A DNA stretch of 64,000 nucleotides from Biomphalaria glabrata (GCF_947242115.1 NC_074724.1:34115005-34179004); one strand, 5' to 3'; positions 43,761 through 55,654 are shown, counted from the first letter of the stretch. The notes: generated by a model not told the origin, from the letters alone. Made by a program: numbers and translations.

Positions 43761-45046
43761 GACTAAGAAGATTAGTACACTTTTTTGCAGCCATAGCCAA
43801 CTTTTAGCTAGTTCAAATTTTCCGCTTTGCATGCTGGATGGGTCCCGTGGGGCATACCTGCAAATGAAAGTTTGAGATCCCCTATCAAATTAAATGTTCT
43901 TGAGCGCCACCTCGCTCTAATGTATCTGTGAGTAGGTTTCATTGTTTTAATTCCTCATAGGAGGTAACATAAGACATTTAAATAAGTTATAAATACATCC
44001 CTTTATACAGAGGGATTGTCAGAAAGTCATATTTATAAAATATTTTGTTATTAGATACAATATGAATTTTAATGACAGTGCTTATTTCAATTATAAAATA
44101 AGAAACTCATATATGGTAATTAGAGTATTCCATTTCATCTCATTCAATTTTCTTAGTATAAAAATATATTTAACAAGCATAAACAATAAAACAAAAATAA
44201 AAGACCATTCCTCCTTTATGCAGTCAACCAACCTTTGTAAGAGAGGTTACGTTTCTATTAATGACCATTCACAATTAATTTGTAAAAAATTTAAATTCTT
44301 TTACTCCGCCCCATCCCCCCCCCCTAAAAAAAAAGTAATTTAATAATTTACAACTACAGTGAGCCATGAAAGTGCGGCCCCCACTGCGGCCGCATAGGTT
44401 GCAGTGCCCTAAGGCCGGCCCTGGATATGTCTATAGATCCAGACTTTTAAAAATGGTTCGCAAAAATAAACGACTATATATTTACTTTACTCGTTAATCA
44501 TGAAAGCATTCGGGAATACCAGCTGACGTATGCGTGTCCAAGATATAAAATGTCTTGACTTCCATATCAAATTGTATTTTTAATATTTTTAATTTTTTTT
44601 TTTAAATTACAGCGGTCAAATCGATTTTTTTTACAGAGGTATACACAATTGTCTGATTTCTAGAAAAATCGTTAGAACCGTTTTCAAAATCCGTGTCCAT
44701 GTTTTGCCGATGAAGAAATTGCAAGCTGATTAGAGGAATAGTAAAAATATTTCATTTTGTTAATACTATTTCATCATTTTCCCCTTTGGAGTGGATGGTC
44801 CAAAATGAATGCAAAACGTATAATTATTTCTAGTATTTCTACACTGTATAGTAAGCGATATTCTATCTATATTTCAATTATAAAATAATTAAAACTAAAT
44901 TAATGTTTTAAAATTGGTTGATTACTTTCTCAGATATGAAACACAAATCCGATAAATATTTCCAACACTAGAAAATTTACTAAATAAATTTCAACAGTTT
45001 CAATAAATTAGTATTGATCTAAAATGAAAAGATTTAGTAAACATTG

Positions 45047-45150
45047 TGCAATTTAGGTCATTGGTTAATATGCATATTTAAATGCATGACGCGTAGGACG
45101 TAATCATCTTCTTTTTTGAAGTAACATCTGTATTATAAAAGATAAGATAA
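45047..45150 (+). mobile_element. LINE 3' end, family B, at the start of an array
   Basis: It runs from ATTTAGGTCATTGGTTAATA through GACGCGTAGGACGTAATCAT to AAAAGATAAGATAA. The array of GTTTGTGTACTG units follows within 20 bp. Confidence 0.8.
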
Positions 45151-48100
45151 TGGTTATGCGTGCCCTATGGTTTGTGTACTGATTGGTTTGAGTATTGGTT
45201 GGTTTGTGTACTGGTTGGTTTGTGTATTGGTTGGTTTGTGTACTGGTTGGTTTGTGTACTGGTTGGTTTGTGTATTGGTTGGTTTGTGTACTGGTTGGTT
45301 TGTGTATTGGTTGGTTTGTGTACTGGTTGGTTTGTGACTGGTTGGTTTGTGTACTGGTTGGTTTGTGTACTGATTGATTTGTGTAATGATTGGTTTGTGT
45401 ACTGATTAGTGATGTGTACTGGTTGGTGATGTGTTCTGATTGGTGATGTGAACTGATTAGTTTAAGCACTGATTGGTGATGTGAACTGATTAGTTTAAGC
45501 ACTGATTGGTGATGTAAACTGATTGGTGATGTGAACTGATTAGTTTAAGCACTGATTGGTGATGTGAACTGATTAGTTTAAGCACTGATTGGTGATGTGA
45601 ACTGATTAGTTTAAGCACTGATTGGTGATGTGAACTGATTAGTTTAAGCACTGATTGGTGATGTGAACTGATTAGTTTAAGCACTGATTGGTGATGTGAA
45701 CTGATTGGTGATGTGAGCTGATTGGGAATGTGTACTAATTGACGATGTGTACTGATTGGTGATGTGAACAGATTGGTTTAAGCACTGATTGGTGATGTGA
45801 ACAGATTGGTTTAAGCACTGATTGGTGATGTGAACTGATTGGTGATGTGAACTGATTGGTGATGTGAACTGATTGGTGATGTAAACTGATTGGTGATGTG
45901 TACTGTTTGGTGATGTGAACTGATTAGTTTAAGCACTGATTGGTGATGTGAACTGATTAGTTTAAGCACTGATTGGTGATTTGAACTGATTGGTTATGTG
46001 AACTGATTGGCGATGTGAGCTGATTAGGAATGTGTACTAATTGACGATGTGTACTGATTGGTGATGTGAACTGATTAGTTTAAGCACTGATTGGTGATGT
46101 GAACTGATTAGTTTGTGAACTGATTGGGAATGTGTACTAATTGACGATGTGTACTGATTGGTGATGTGAACAGATTGGTGATGTGAACTTATTGGGTCAT
46201 TGTTTAGGTCATTGGTTAATATGCATATTTAAATGCATGACGCGTAGGACGTAATCATCTTCTTTTTTGAAGTAACGTCTGTATTATAAAAGATAAGATA
46301 ATGGTTATGCGTGCCCTATGGTTTGTGTACTGATTGGTTTGAGTATTGGTTGGTTTGTGTACTGGTTGGTTTGTGTATTGGTTGGTTTGTGTACTGGTTA
46401 GTTTGTGTACTGGTTGGTTTGTGTATTGGTTGGTTTGTGTACTGGTTGGTTTGTGTATTGGTTGGTTTGTGTACTGGTTGGTTTGTGACTGGTTGGTTTG
46501 TGTACTGGTTGGTTTGTGTACTGATTGATTTGTGTAATGATTGGTTTGTGTACTGATTAGTGATGTGTACTGGTTGGTGATGTGTTCTGATTGGTGATGT
46601 GAACTGATTAGTTTAAGCACTGATTGGTGATGTGAACTGATTAGTTTAAGCACTGATTGGTGATTTAAACTGATTGGTGATGTGAACTGATTAGTTTAAG
46701 CACTGATTGGTGATGTAAACTGATTGGTGATGTGAACTGATTAGTTTAAGCACTGATTGGTGATGTGAACTGATTAGTTTAAGCACTGATTGGTGATGTG
46801 AACTGATTAGTTTAAGCACTGATTGGTGATGTGAACTGATTAGTTTAAGCACTGATTGGTGATGTGAACTGATTAGTTTAAGCACTGATCGGTGATGTGA
46901 ACTGATTGGTGATGTGAGCTGATTGGGAATGTGTACTAATTGACGATGTGTACTGATTGGTGATGTGAACAGATTGGTTTAAGCACTGATTGGTGATGTG
47001 AACTGATTGGTGATGTGAACTGATTGGTGATGTGAACTGATTGGTGATGTAAACTGATTGGTGATGTGTACTGTTTGGTGATGTGAACTGATTAGTTTAA
47101 GCACTGATTGGTGATGTGAACTGATTAGTTTAAGCACTGATTGGTGATTTGAACTGATTGGTTATGTGAACTGATTGGCGATGTGAGCTGATTAGGAATG
47201 TGTACTAATTGACGATGTGTACTGATTGGTGATGTGAACTGATTAGTTTTAGCACTGATTGGTGATGTGAACTGATTAGTTTGTGAACTGATTGGGAATG
47301 TGTACTAATTGACGATGTGTACTGATTGGTGATGTGAACAGATTGGTGATGTGAACTTATTGGTGATGTGAACTGATTGGTAATGTGTACTAATTGGTTT
47401 GTGTACTGATTAGTGATGTGAACTGATTGGTTTGTGTACTGATTGGTGATGTGAACAGATTGGTTTGTGTACTGATTGGTGATGTGAACTGATTGGTGAT
47501 GTGAACTGATTGGTGATGTGAACTGATTGGTGATGTGAACTGATTGGTGATGTGAACTGATTGGTTTGTGTACTGATTGGTGATGTGAACTGATTGGTTT
47601 GTGTACTGATTGGTGATGTGAACTGATTGGTTTATGTACTGATTGGTGATGTGACTGATTGGTTTGTGAACTGATTGGGAATGTGTACTAATTGACGATG
47701 TGTACTGATTGGTGATGTGAACAGATTGGTGATGCGAACAGATTGGTGATGTGAACTTATTGGTGCTGTGAACAGATTGGTGATGTGAACTCATTGGTTT
47801 GTGAACTGTTTGGGAATGTGTACTAATTGACGATGTGTACTGATTGGTGATGTGAACAGATTGGTTTGTGTACTGATTTGTTTGTGTACTGATTGATGAT
47901 GTGAACAGATTGGTGATGTGTACTGATTGATGATGTGAACTGATTGGTTTGTGTACTGATTTGTTTGTGTACTGATTGATGATGTGAACAGATTGGTGAT
48001 GTGTACTGATTGGTGATGTGTACTGATTGGTGATGTGTACTGATTGGTGATGTGTACTGATTGGTTTGTGTACTGATTGGTGATGTGTACTGATTGGTGA

Positions 48101-48350
48101 TGTGTACTGATTGGTGATGTGTACTGATTGGTTTGTGTACTGATTGGTTTGTGTACTGATTAGTGATGTGTACTGATTGGTGATGTAAACTGATTGGTGA
48201 TGTGTACTGATTGGTGATGTGTATTGATTGGTGATGTGAACTGACTAGTGATATGTACTGATTAGTGAAATGAACTGATTGGCGATGTAAACTTATTGCA
48301 AATGCGCACTAATTAAACTTGTGTACTGATTAGTAATGTGTACTCCTTGC
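45151..48350. repeat. Complex minisatellite array, CTGATTGGTGATGTGAA units
   Basis: The basic units are about 16-18 bp: CTGATTGGTGATGTGAA, CTGGTTGGTTTGTGTA and CTGATTAGTTTAAGCA. They are grouped in blocks: GTTTGTG near 45170-45400, TTTAAGCA alternating with GATGTG to about 46110, then mixed after 47360. Plus-strand frames (WFVYWLVCVLVGL) and minus frames are artefacts. Confidence 0.95.
46203..46301 (+). mobile_element. LINE 3' end, family B, duplicated copy
   Basis: The same segment as 45047-45150, carried by the tandem duplication rather than by a new insertion: its flanking array sequence is also duplicated. Confidence 0.8.
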
Positions 48351-48359
48351 AAATGAGTA

Positions 48360-49204
48360 CTGATTGCTGATTTATGATATGAACCTATAATGTGACCTTA
48401 TTCTATTTTTTTCAGTAGCGAGGTTTGTGTCAAAAGCAAGGTCACAGAAATCTCAGTGTAAATTATAATTAACCAATCAGATAAAGAATGCATGAAAAAG
48501 TGGCATACGTCAGTTTCTAGAAGGTCGTAGCTGATAGAAATAAATAGATCAGAAGTTTATGGGATTCTAGAAAAATACGATTTAAAAAGATAATAATTGG
48601 GGAAAAGTGATTTAGTCGGGGTCCTGGAGTAGTAGCGGCCCTTGAGTAATTGCCGGTCATTGCGTTTTAAAATTTCTTTGCGTTGTAACGGGTCCTGTAG
48701 ATGTAGTGCGTCCCTGAGCTTGTGAAATCATTGAGTCATAGCAGGTCCATAAGTTGTAAATATATTTGAAGTGAAAGTAAAGTCTATGTCAAGAAGATAG
48801 GACAGTTTAGTTTTCAGTTCAATCAATAGATTTACATGCCATTACATTGTGAGTTTCTGTAGTTCATCGATTGTGTAAGAATATATTGTAAGTAATGCTG
48901 TATTGTGAATTATTTGAATTAATGTTTAGAAGGAGTTCATTAAAAGAAAGAAAAAAAAAAGTCCAGAAGTTTCTTCAGTGTATTTTATCGTTTTATATTT
49001 CCCTGCCTAGTGACTCTATATATCTATCTCTAAATATAATTCTCTTGCTGGCCCAACCGGGACACTACGATGGAAAAGTCATGAAAAGATAACTCTTTTA
49101 TTTCTGCAAGTTGGACTAGAGTTACTCCACGTAACTTTCGCTTTGACAGAGAGCGAGGCTCAGTAAAAAAAAGAGGGGGGGGGGGCGCGTATGCTACGCC
49201 GCGA
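48360..49204. other. AT-rich, no gene seen
   Basis: Nothing is recognised. A G run lies at about 49173-49182. Confidence 0.4.
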
Positions 49205-49300
49205 GTCGGCTCGTAAGTCTTGTCTTTGGATCCGAGGATTAATGAGGAATGTAGTATTTCCCGTGGCTATGCAGCCCCAGCTGTGACCTACATACATAAA
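49205..49300 (+). mobile_element. LINE 3' end, family A, copy 3
   Basis: GGATCCGAGGATTAATGAGG, CGTGGCTATGCAGCCCCAGC and TGTGACCTACATACATAAAT parallel the last 130 bp of the copy at 15220-15775. Confidence 0.6.
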
Positions 49301-49599
49301 TATTTATATAAATAAATATATATAGGAAAGATGATTAATATTAAAACATAATCATCAATATTGAATCATTATAAATATTGGCACTAGAACAATAGCAGCT
49401 ATCACAATGTGTACTGACTACTATTGGAACTGATACATTTCACCACTTTTACGATTCCCCGTGTCGCCACTAAGTGTAGTCGAGGGTAACAGCGGCGTGT
49501 GTTCTCGTCTAGAGTGGACACTAGTGTCACTGATAACATACTTAGTCTATTGTAACAAATTGTATTAAATTTGTGACACTTGTAAAATGTTTGTAAAAT
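49301..49599. other. No gene seen
   Basis: Nothing is recognised. Confidence 0.4.
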
Positions 49600-49764
49600 G
49601 TTTTACATGTTTCGGATGTTCCTTCCGAGTTGAAGATAGTTTACTTCCTAGTCCAAACCTCCCGCAGGACACCGGGGGATGGGAGCGGGTAGTGTTTGAA
49701 CCCTCGACAGTCGATAAATCCGAACGAAAGTCCAGCGCGCAAACCGCACGACCAGGCTGCCATC
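49600..49764 (-). mobile_element. tRNA-derived SINE, family 2
   Basis: It matches 3698 and 26228. The minus strand carries GGGTTCAAACACT in the B-box position (plus: AGTGTTTGAACCC) and ends at CGTGCGGTTTGCGCGCTGGA, the tRNA-like head. Confidence 0.75.
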
Positions 49765-49799
49765 ATTAGAGCGTGAAAGTATAAACATGTGTCTCGTCA

Positions 49800-50665
49800 A
49801 CCTAGAAGTCAATAATTATACAGTCATCCTAGAAGTCAATTATTATACAGTCAACCTAGAAGTTAATTATTCTACAGTCAATCTAGAAGTCAATTATTAT
49901 AAGTCAACCCAGAAGTCAATTATTATACAGTCATCCTAGAACTCAATTATTATACAGTCAACCTAGAAGTCAATTATTATACAGTCAACCTAGAAGTCAA
50001 TTATTATAAGTCAAGCTAGAAGTCAATTATTATACAGTCAACCTAGAAGTCAATTATTATACAGTCAACCTAGAAGTTAATTATTATAAGTCAACCCAGA
50101 AGTCAATTATTATACAGTCATCCTAGAAGTCACTTATTATACAGTCAAGCTAGAAGTCAATTATTATACAATCAAAGTAGAAGTCAATTATTAAATAGTC
50201 AACATAGAAGTCAATTATTATACAGTCAACCCAGAAGTCAATTATTATACAGTCATCCTAGAAGTCAATTATTATACAGTCATCCTAGAAGTCAATTATT
50301 ATACAGTCAACCTAGAAGTCAATTATTATAAGTCAACCTAGAAGTCATTTATTATACAGTCAACCTAGAAGTCAATTATTATATAGTCAACATAGAAGTC
50401 AATTATTATACAGTCAACCTAGAAGTCAATTATTATGCAGACAACCTAGAAGTCAATTATTATAAGTCAACCTAGAAGTCAATTATTATACAGTCAACCT
50501 AGAAGTAAATTATTATACGTTCAACCTGGAAGTCAATTATTATACAGTCAACCTAGAAGTAAATTATAATACAGTCAGCCTATAAGTCAATTATTATACG
50601 TTCAACCTGGAAGTCAATTATTATACATTGAACCTTGAAGTCAATGATTATACATTCAACCTAGA
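49800..50665. repeat. 27-bp minisatellite, about 32 copies
   Basis: The unit is AAGTCAATTATTATACAGTC plus AACCTAG. Several units lack CAG (24 bp). Two further units at about 50862-50912 follow a 195-bp spacer. Confidence 0.95.
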
Positions 50666-51112
50666 AGTTGATGGCGAAAAAAGGGAGACACCGCAATTAA
50701 AGTCAAGTACAACTTCACACATGGATTATCTTTCTTTTATCACTTCAAAGTAGGCTAATTAGATAATAAAAAGATGTTTCAAATGAACAAACAAATATTT
50801 TTAGTTCTATTTCCCAGACTACACATTTACATTCGAAAAACCTTATATTTAACTCTAATCAATTATAATACAGTCAACCTAGAAGTCAATTATTATACAA
50901 TCAACCTAGAAGTTAATGGTGAAAAAGTAGAAAGCAGATGGAGATGACTCAATTAATGTTAACTACAACTTCACACATGGATTATCTTTCTTTCATCGCT
51001 TCTAACTAGGCTAATTAGAAAATAAAAAGATGTTTCTAATGAACAAATATTTTTAGTTCTATTTCCCAGACTACACAATTACATTTAAAAAACCTTACAT
51101 GTAAAAATCTAT
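50666..51112. repeat. Duplicated array-edge segment, about 200 bp twice
   Basis: GATGGCGAAAAAAGGGAGAC through CACATGGATTATCTTTCTTT and TTTTTAGTTCTATTTCCCAG to ACCTTATATTT (50666-50855) is repeated at 50915-51112, with two 27-bp units between. A third partial copy lies at 56735-56805. Confidence 0.8.
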
Positions 51113-51310
51113 TTAACTCTTTCTCTCCTTAATTTGTGCTTCACTAGCCTGTTATTATTAAACTTCAATTACCTTTTTTTTTTTTTTATGCAATCAGAAG
51201 ATGTTATATTAGGTGTATAGTTATAGAAGAATGTATGCTCTTTTAATATAACACACAGTTAACACAAAGTAGTCTTAAGTTAACTTATCTTCCCGATGTT
51301 GTTCTCTATC
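51113..51310 (+). mobile_element. Relic of the long TTAA element
   Basis: It begins TTAACTCTTTCTCTCC at 51113 and continues with ACTTCAATTACC, GAAGATGTTATATTAGGTGT and GAATGTATGCTCTTTTAATA, parallel to 7940 and 23340. The right terminus is lost. Confidence 0.55.
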
Positions 51311-51647
51311 CAGGCATAACAGAAATGAGCTACGCTGGTGTAAAAGCGCGTGGCCTAAACTTCCTTTGTTTTACTTGGTCAGGCAGGGTTAAAGTATATG
51401 CATGTTTTTCGCATTTTCTATACAGTCGTTTACCCCTGCAGCAGTAAATCTTTGTTTTTTAACTCTTCATTTACCAGGCAGAAAGGGGTGAAAACCAATG
51501 TGGCGTAATCGAGTATATAGTTTCAGTGCTTCAACTCGGTGCAGTGTGGGATCTTCAGAAGTTGGTTCTGTATATAAACTAATTAGTCCCCTTGAATTAG
51601 TGTAAATATTATATTCAAAAGAACATTAAGAAGCAATATTACGGAAC
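51311..51647. other. No gene seen
   Basis: A possible 3' splice site (TTGAATTAG at about 51590-51600) precedes the frame that enters the array. Confidence 0.35.
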
Positions 51648-54070
51648 AAATGGACACAGTACGATGCAAGATCCAGGAACAAATGGACACAGTACGATGC
51701 GAGATCCAGGAACAAATGAACACAGTACGATGCGAGATCCAGGAACAAATAGACACCGAAAGATGCAAGATCCAGGAACAAATGGACACAGTACGATGCC
51801 AGATACAGGAACAAATGGACACAGAACGATGCGAGATCCAGGAACAAATGGACACAGTACGATGCGAGATCCAGGAACAAATTGACACAGTACGATACGA
51901 GATCCAGGAACAAATAGACACCGTAAGATGCAAGATCCAGGAACAAATGGACACAGTACGATGCCAGATCCAGGAACAAATGGACACCGTAAGATGCAAG
52001 ATCCAGGAAAAAATGGACACAGTACGATGCAAGATCCAGGAACAAATGAACACCATATGATGCTAAATCCAGGAACAAATGGACACAGTACGATGCGAGA
52101 TCCAGGAACAAATGGACACCGTAAGATGCCAGATCCAGGAACAAATAGACACAGTAGGATGCGAGATCCAGGAACAAACGGACACAGTACGATGCGAGAT
52201 CCAGGAACAAATGGACACAGTACGATGCGAGATCCAGGAACAAATGGAAACAGTACGATGCGAGATCCAGGAACAAATGGACACCGTAAGATGCCAGATT
52301 CAGGAACAAATGGACACCGTAAGATGCCAGATCCAGGAACAAACGGACGCCGTAAGATGTAAGATCCAGGAACAAACGGACACCGTAAGATGCAAGATCT
52401 AAGAACAAATGGACACAGTACGATGCAAGATCCAGGAACAAACGGACGCCGTAAGATGTAAGATCCAGGAACAAACGGACACCGTAAGATGCCAGATCCA
52501 GGAACAAATAGACACCGTAAGATGTCAGATCTAGGAACAAATGGACACGTAAGATGCAAGATCCAGGAACAAATGGACACCGTAAGATGCAATATCCAGG
52601 AACAAATGTACACCGTAAGATGTCAGATCCAGGAACAAATGGACACAGTACGATGCCAGATTCAGGAACAAATGGACACAGTTCGATGCAAGATCCAGGA
52701 ACAAATGGACACCGTAAGATGCAAGATCCAGGAACAAATAGACACCGTAAGATGCAATATTCAGGAACAAATAGAAACCGTAAGATGCCAGATCCAAGAA
52801 CAAATGGACACCTTAAGATGCAAGATCAAGGAACAAATGAACACAGTACGATGCAAGATCCAGGAACAAATGGACACAGTACGATGCAAGATCCAGGAAC
52901 AAACGGACGCCGTAAGATGCAAGATCCAGGAACAAACGGACACCGTAAGATGCAAGATCCAGGAACAAATGGACACCGTAAGATGCCAGATCCAGGAACA
53001 AATAGACACCGTAAGATGTCAGATCTAGGAACAAATGGACACAGTACGATGCCAGATTCAGGAACAAATGGACACAGTACGATGCAAGATCCAGGAACAA
53101 ATGGACACCGTAAGATGCAAGAACAAGGAACAAATAGACACCGTAAGATGCCAGATCCAGGAACAAATAGACACCGTAAGATGCCAGATCCAGGAACAAA
53201 TGGACACCTTAAGATGCAAGATCCAGGAACAAATGGACACAGTACGATGCAAGATCCAGGAACAAACGGACACCGTAAGATGCAAGATCCATGAACAAAC
53301 GGACACCGTAAGATGCCAGATCCAGGAACAAATGGACACAGTACGATGCACGAACCAGGAACAAATGAACACCATAAGATGCTAAATCCAGGAACAAACG
53401 GACACAGTAAGATGCAAGATCCAGTAACAAATGGACACCGTAAGATGCAAGATCCAGGAAGAAATGGACACAGTACGATGCAAGATCCAGGCACAAATGA
53501 ACAACATAAGATGCTAAATCCAGGAACAAATGGACACCGTAAGATGCAAGATCCAGGAACAAATGGACACCGTAAGATGCAAGATCTAGGAACAAATGGA
53601 CACAGTACAATGCAAGATCCAGGAACAAACGGACGCCGTAAGATGCAAGATCCAGGAACAAACGGACACCGTAAGATGCAAGATCCAGGAGCAAATGGAC
53701 ACCGTAAGATGCCAGATCCAGGAACAAATAGACACCGTAAGATTCAAGATCCATGAACAAACGGACACCTTAAGATGCAAGATCCATGAACAAACGGACA
53801 CAGTAAGATGCAAGATCCAGGAACAAACGGACACCGTAAGATGCCAGATCCAGGAACAAATGGAAACCGTAAGATGCAAGATCCAGGAACAAATGGACAC
53901 CGTAAGATGCAAGATCCAGGAACAAATGGACACCGTAAGATGCAAGATCCAGGAACAAATGGACACCTTAAGATGCAAGATCCAGAAACAAATGGACACC
54001 GTATGATGCCAGATCCAGGAACAAATACACACATTAAGAATTGAGATCCAGGAACAAATGGACACGATGA
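51648..54070. repeat. 33-bp minisatellite, about 73 copies
   Basis: The unit is ATGGACACAGTACGATGCAA plus GATCCAGGAACAA. Two linked variants dominate, ACAGTACGA and ACCGTAAGA. These differ only at synonymous positions in the MDTVRCKIQEQ frame but change residues in the other frames. Because 33 is a multiple of 3, all six frames have long openings (up to 324 codons on minus); these are shadows. Confidence 0.95.
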
Positions 54071-54395
54071 AGATACTGCAACAAATAGGTACGTTTCAGT
54101 CGCGAGTACACTGGAAGGCCAAAATAGACTCGTTGGTAAAGGAGCCGTTAGTTAATCAAGATTGTGGCTACAAACTTGACCTCAGCATCAATCCGATGAT
54201 TATTCTCCACTTAGATTGAAAGCAATGCCGGTCAGCGGGACATGAGAACATTGCTGGGCTTCTCGTAAGACGTTTTTAGCCAACGGACTTGTAATCGGTC
54301 CTACAGGTTATTATGACCAAACGATCGAGTCTCAATTTGATCCAATTAACACAATCCAACTAAGCGTATCGGAGTTCAATGAAAATTTTAATTAA
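51648..54395 (+). pseudogene. Broken gene with 11-residue coiled-coil repeats and a unique C-terminal part
   Basis: A frame that opens about 60 bp upstream of the array (FKRTLRSNITEQ) enters repeats of MDTVRCKIQEQ. Hydrophobic residues at positions 1, 4 and 8 give 3-4-4 spacing, the hendecad pattern of a coiled coil. At the far end the same frame leaves the array as KILQQIGTFQSRVHWKAKID, then SLVKEPLVNQDCGYKLDLSI; after a one-base frame change it continues as DDYSPLRLKAMPVSG and FLANGLVIGPTGYYDQTIES to a stop near 54390. These flanks look like real coding sequence. The W..KID...GYKLDLSI stretch faintly recalls the start of a MATH/TRAF domain, which often follows a coiled coil, but I cannot confirm that. 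Several stops inside the array (for example AGA to TGA at about 54004, CAG to TAG in GATCTAG units), a 32-bp unit near 52545 and the C-terminal frameshift show it is broken, or that the array has decayed since it was coding. Confidence 0.5.
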
Positions 54396-54548
54396 ATAGT
54401 TAAAGATTATTTAAAAGTCCCTTCTACGAAGGGAGATAAAAATTAGATTCTACAATAGTTATAATTACCATAAATCCTGAGAAAAGTGTAAGTACAAGGT
54501 TTTATAAAGACAGAATAGTGAAACAGCTTTAAAGTTATAGACTTAGAC
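54396..54548. other. AT-rich spacer
   Basis: Nothing is recognised. Confidence 0.4.
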
Positions 54549-54850
54549 TTAGGTCCTCCCGCGCCGTTCGGCGCATCGGGCGGCAAGCTGTCTCCATAAA
54601 GATCTGTCATTGGCAATGTCTGAAGCCTCCTCCCACCTGGTGTCCACTGTTTTGAGGTCCTCCATGAAAGTGTGGCGCCACGTTATACGAGGACGTCCCT
54701 GTTTGCGCTTTCCTCGTATTGGCCTCCATGTCATCGCAACTCTTGGTATGCGTAGTTCATTTTGTCGGAGAACATGTCCTGCAAACCTCATGCGACGCAT
54801 TGTCACAGCCTCACTAAGTGTTCGACTTCCAGTTCGGCATAGGATTTCCT
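54549..54850 (-). mobile_element. LINE C-terminal fragment, family E
   Basis: The minus strand reads TMRRMRFAGHVLRQNELRIP, then RGKRKQGRPRITWRHTFMED and ANDRSLWRQLAARC. This is the conserved "GH..R......G.R..GRPR.TW" tail of a widespread LINE group. The frame is open over 85 codons and upstream sequence to about 54850 still looks related. Unlike the other fragments it shows no obvious break, so it is fairly young. Confidence 0.8.
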
Positions 54851-55546
54851 TGTTTGAGACCGATCTATATAACTGACTCCCGAAATCCGTCTTCCCAGTG
54901 TCGCGCCAGGTCCTCCAAACAGTTGACTGCTATCACGCAGGACAACACTTAGCTCCAGACATTTGAGATTCCCATAACCTGCAGATCCCTTCAGCCGAAT
55001 CTACAACAGTCTTTCCTGTAGAATCAACATGTTTTATTTAACCCGTGTTGAACAGTGCTTGATGCGCACCATCAGAGTCGGTGAGTATATGTACTTTTAA
55101 AAACCAGCTCCACTTATTACGTAACCTGTGAAGTTTCCATTAGACTACTGTGATCTGATAGGCCCATTAGCATATTTCCGTTTCTGGTCTATATCAGCTA
55201 TGCATAAAGCGTTATAAAGGGGGCAGATATTAGATGGATGCGAAGATTGAAGAAGGGGAACGCGAAGAAAAAAAATATTTTCATGGTAGCTTTTTAGACC
55301 AAGTAGAGAGGACATTATTAACAACGTTTATATAATGTAAATAACCTCAGTAGGAGACATCACTTCACTTTCTGGGTAGAATCTGTTAGAATGTAGACCG
55401 TCTGAAGCAAGATGAGTCACAGCTGTTTTATATTTGTAATGTTGTTAATATATTTCCAGTCAAATTTTAAAGATCAAGTGCAGAGACATGCTTACGGTGA
55501 TAATAAGGCCGTTAAGGTTCCATCTCTCAAATTAAACGTACTTACG
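54851..55546. other. No gene seen
   Basis: 54851-54960 may be further degraded LINE family E sequence. The rest is not recognised. Confidence 0.35.
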
Positions 55547-55654
55547 TAGATCTCCTGGATGAGCGCTAGAGCGCTTGGATTCCGAACCGGAATCCGGGGT
55601 TCAAATCCTGGTGATTGGGTTGTTTTATTTCGGGATCTTTGGGCACTTTGGGCG
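55547..55654 (+). mobile_element. tRNA-derived SINE, family 1, 5' part
   Basis: An A-box-like GGATGAGCGCTAGAGCGC, TTCCGAACC and the B box GGTTCAAATCC are followed by TTTCGGGATCTTTGGGC, after which the copy stops. Confidence 0.75.

Larger units (their letters stand above)
42020..44740 (+). repeat. Dispersed element D, copy A
   Basis: A copy of about 2.7 kb, collinear with copy B at 61950-64000: AAAAGTGATGCTCAACTTTC, ATCTCTGAAGAG, an internal minisatellite, the GCTGTCACAATTGAGCATTG segment (inverted in B), CCTCGCTCTAATG, CTTTGTAAGAGAGGTTACG and AATACCAGCTGACG. It contains no coding region I can recognise. Inserted in it are a LINE tail (42732), a TTAA MITE (43433) and a 26-bp array (43600). 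Confidence 0.75.
45047..47360. repeat. 1.15-kb tandem duplication of LINE tail plus array
   Basis: 45047-46202 and 46203-47360 carry the same LINE tail, the same GTTTGTG block and the same order of GATGTG variants. The first 400 bp match at a constant offset of 1151 with only a few differences. One 50-bp insertion and a compensating loss of units follow in the second copy. Confidence 0.9.

Noticed and set aside
45104-47794. Frames WFVYWLVCVLVGL and KPTSTQTNQYTNQ as membrane or low-complexity proteins
   Set aside because: Generated by the GTTTGTG/GATGTG array and duplicated with it.
51583-54065. Minus-strand frames up to 324 codons and plus frames GTNGHRKMQDP
   Set aside because: Shadows of the 33-bp array. 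Only the MDTVRCKIQEQ frame connects to coding-like flanks and shows silent variation.
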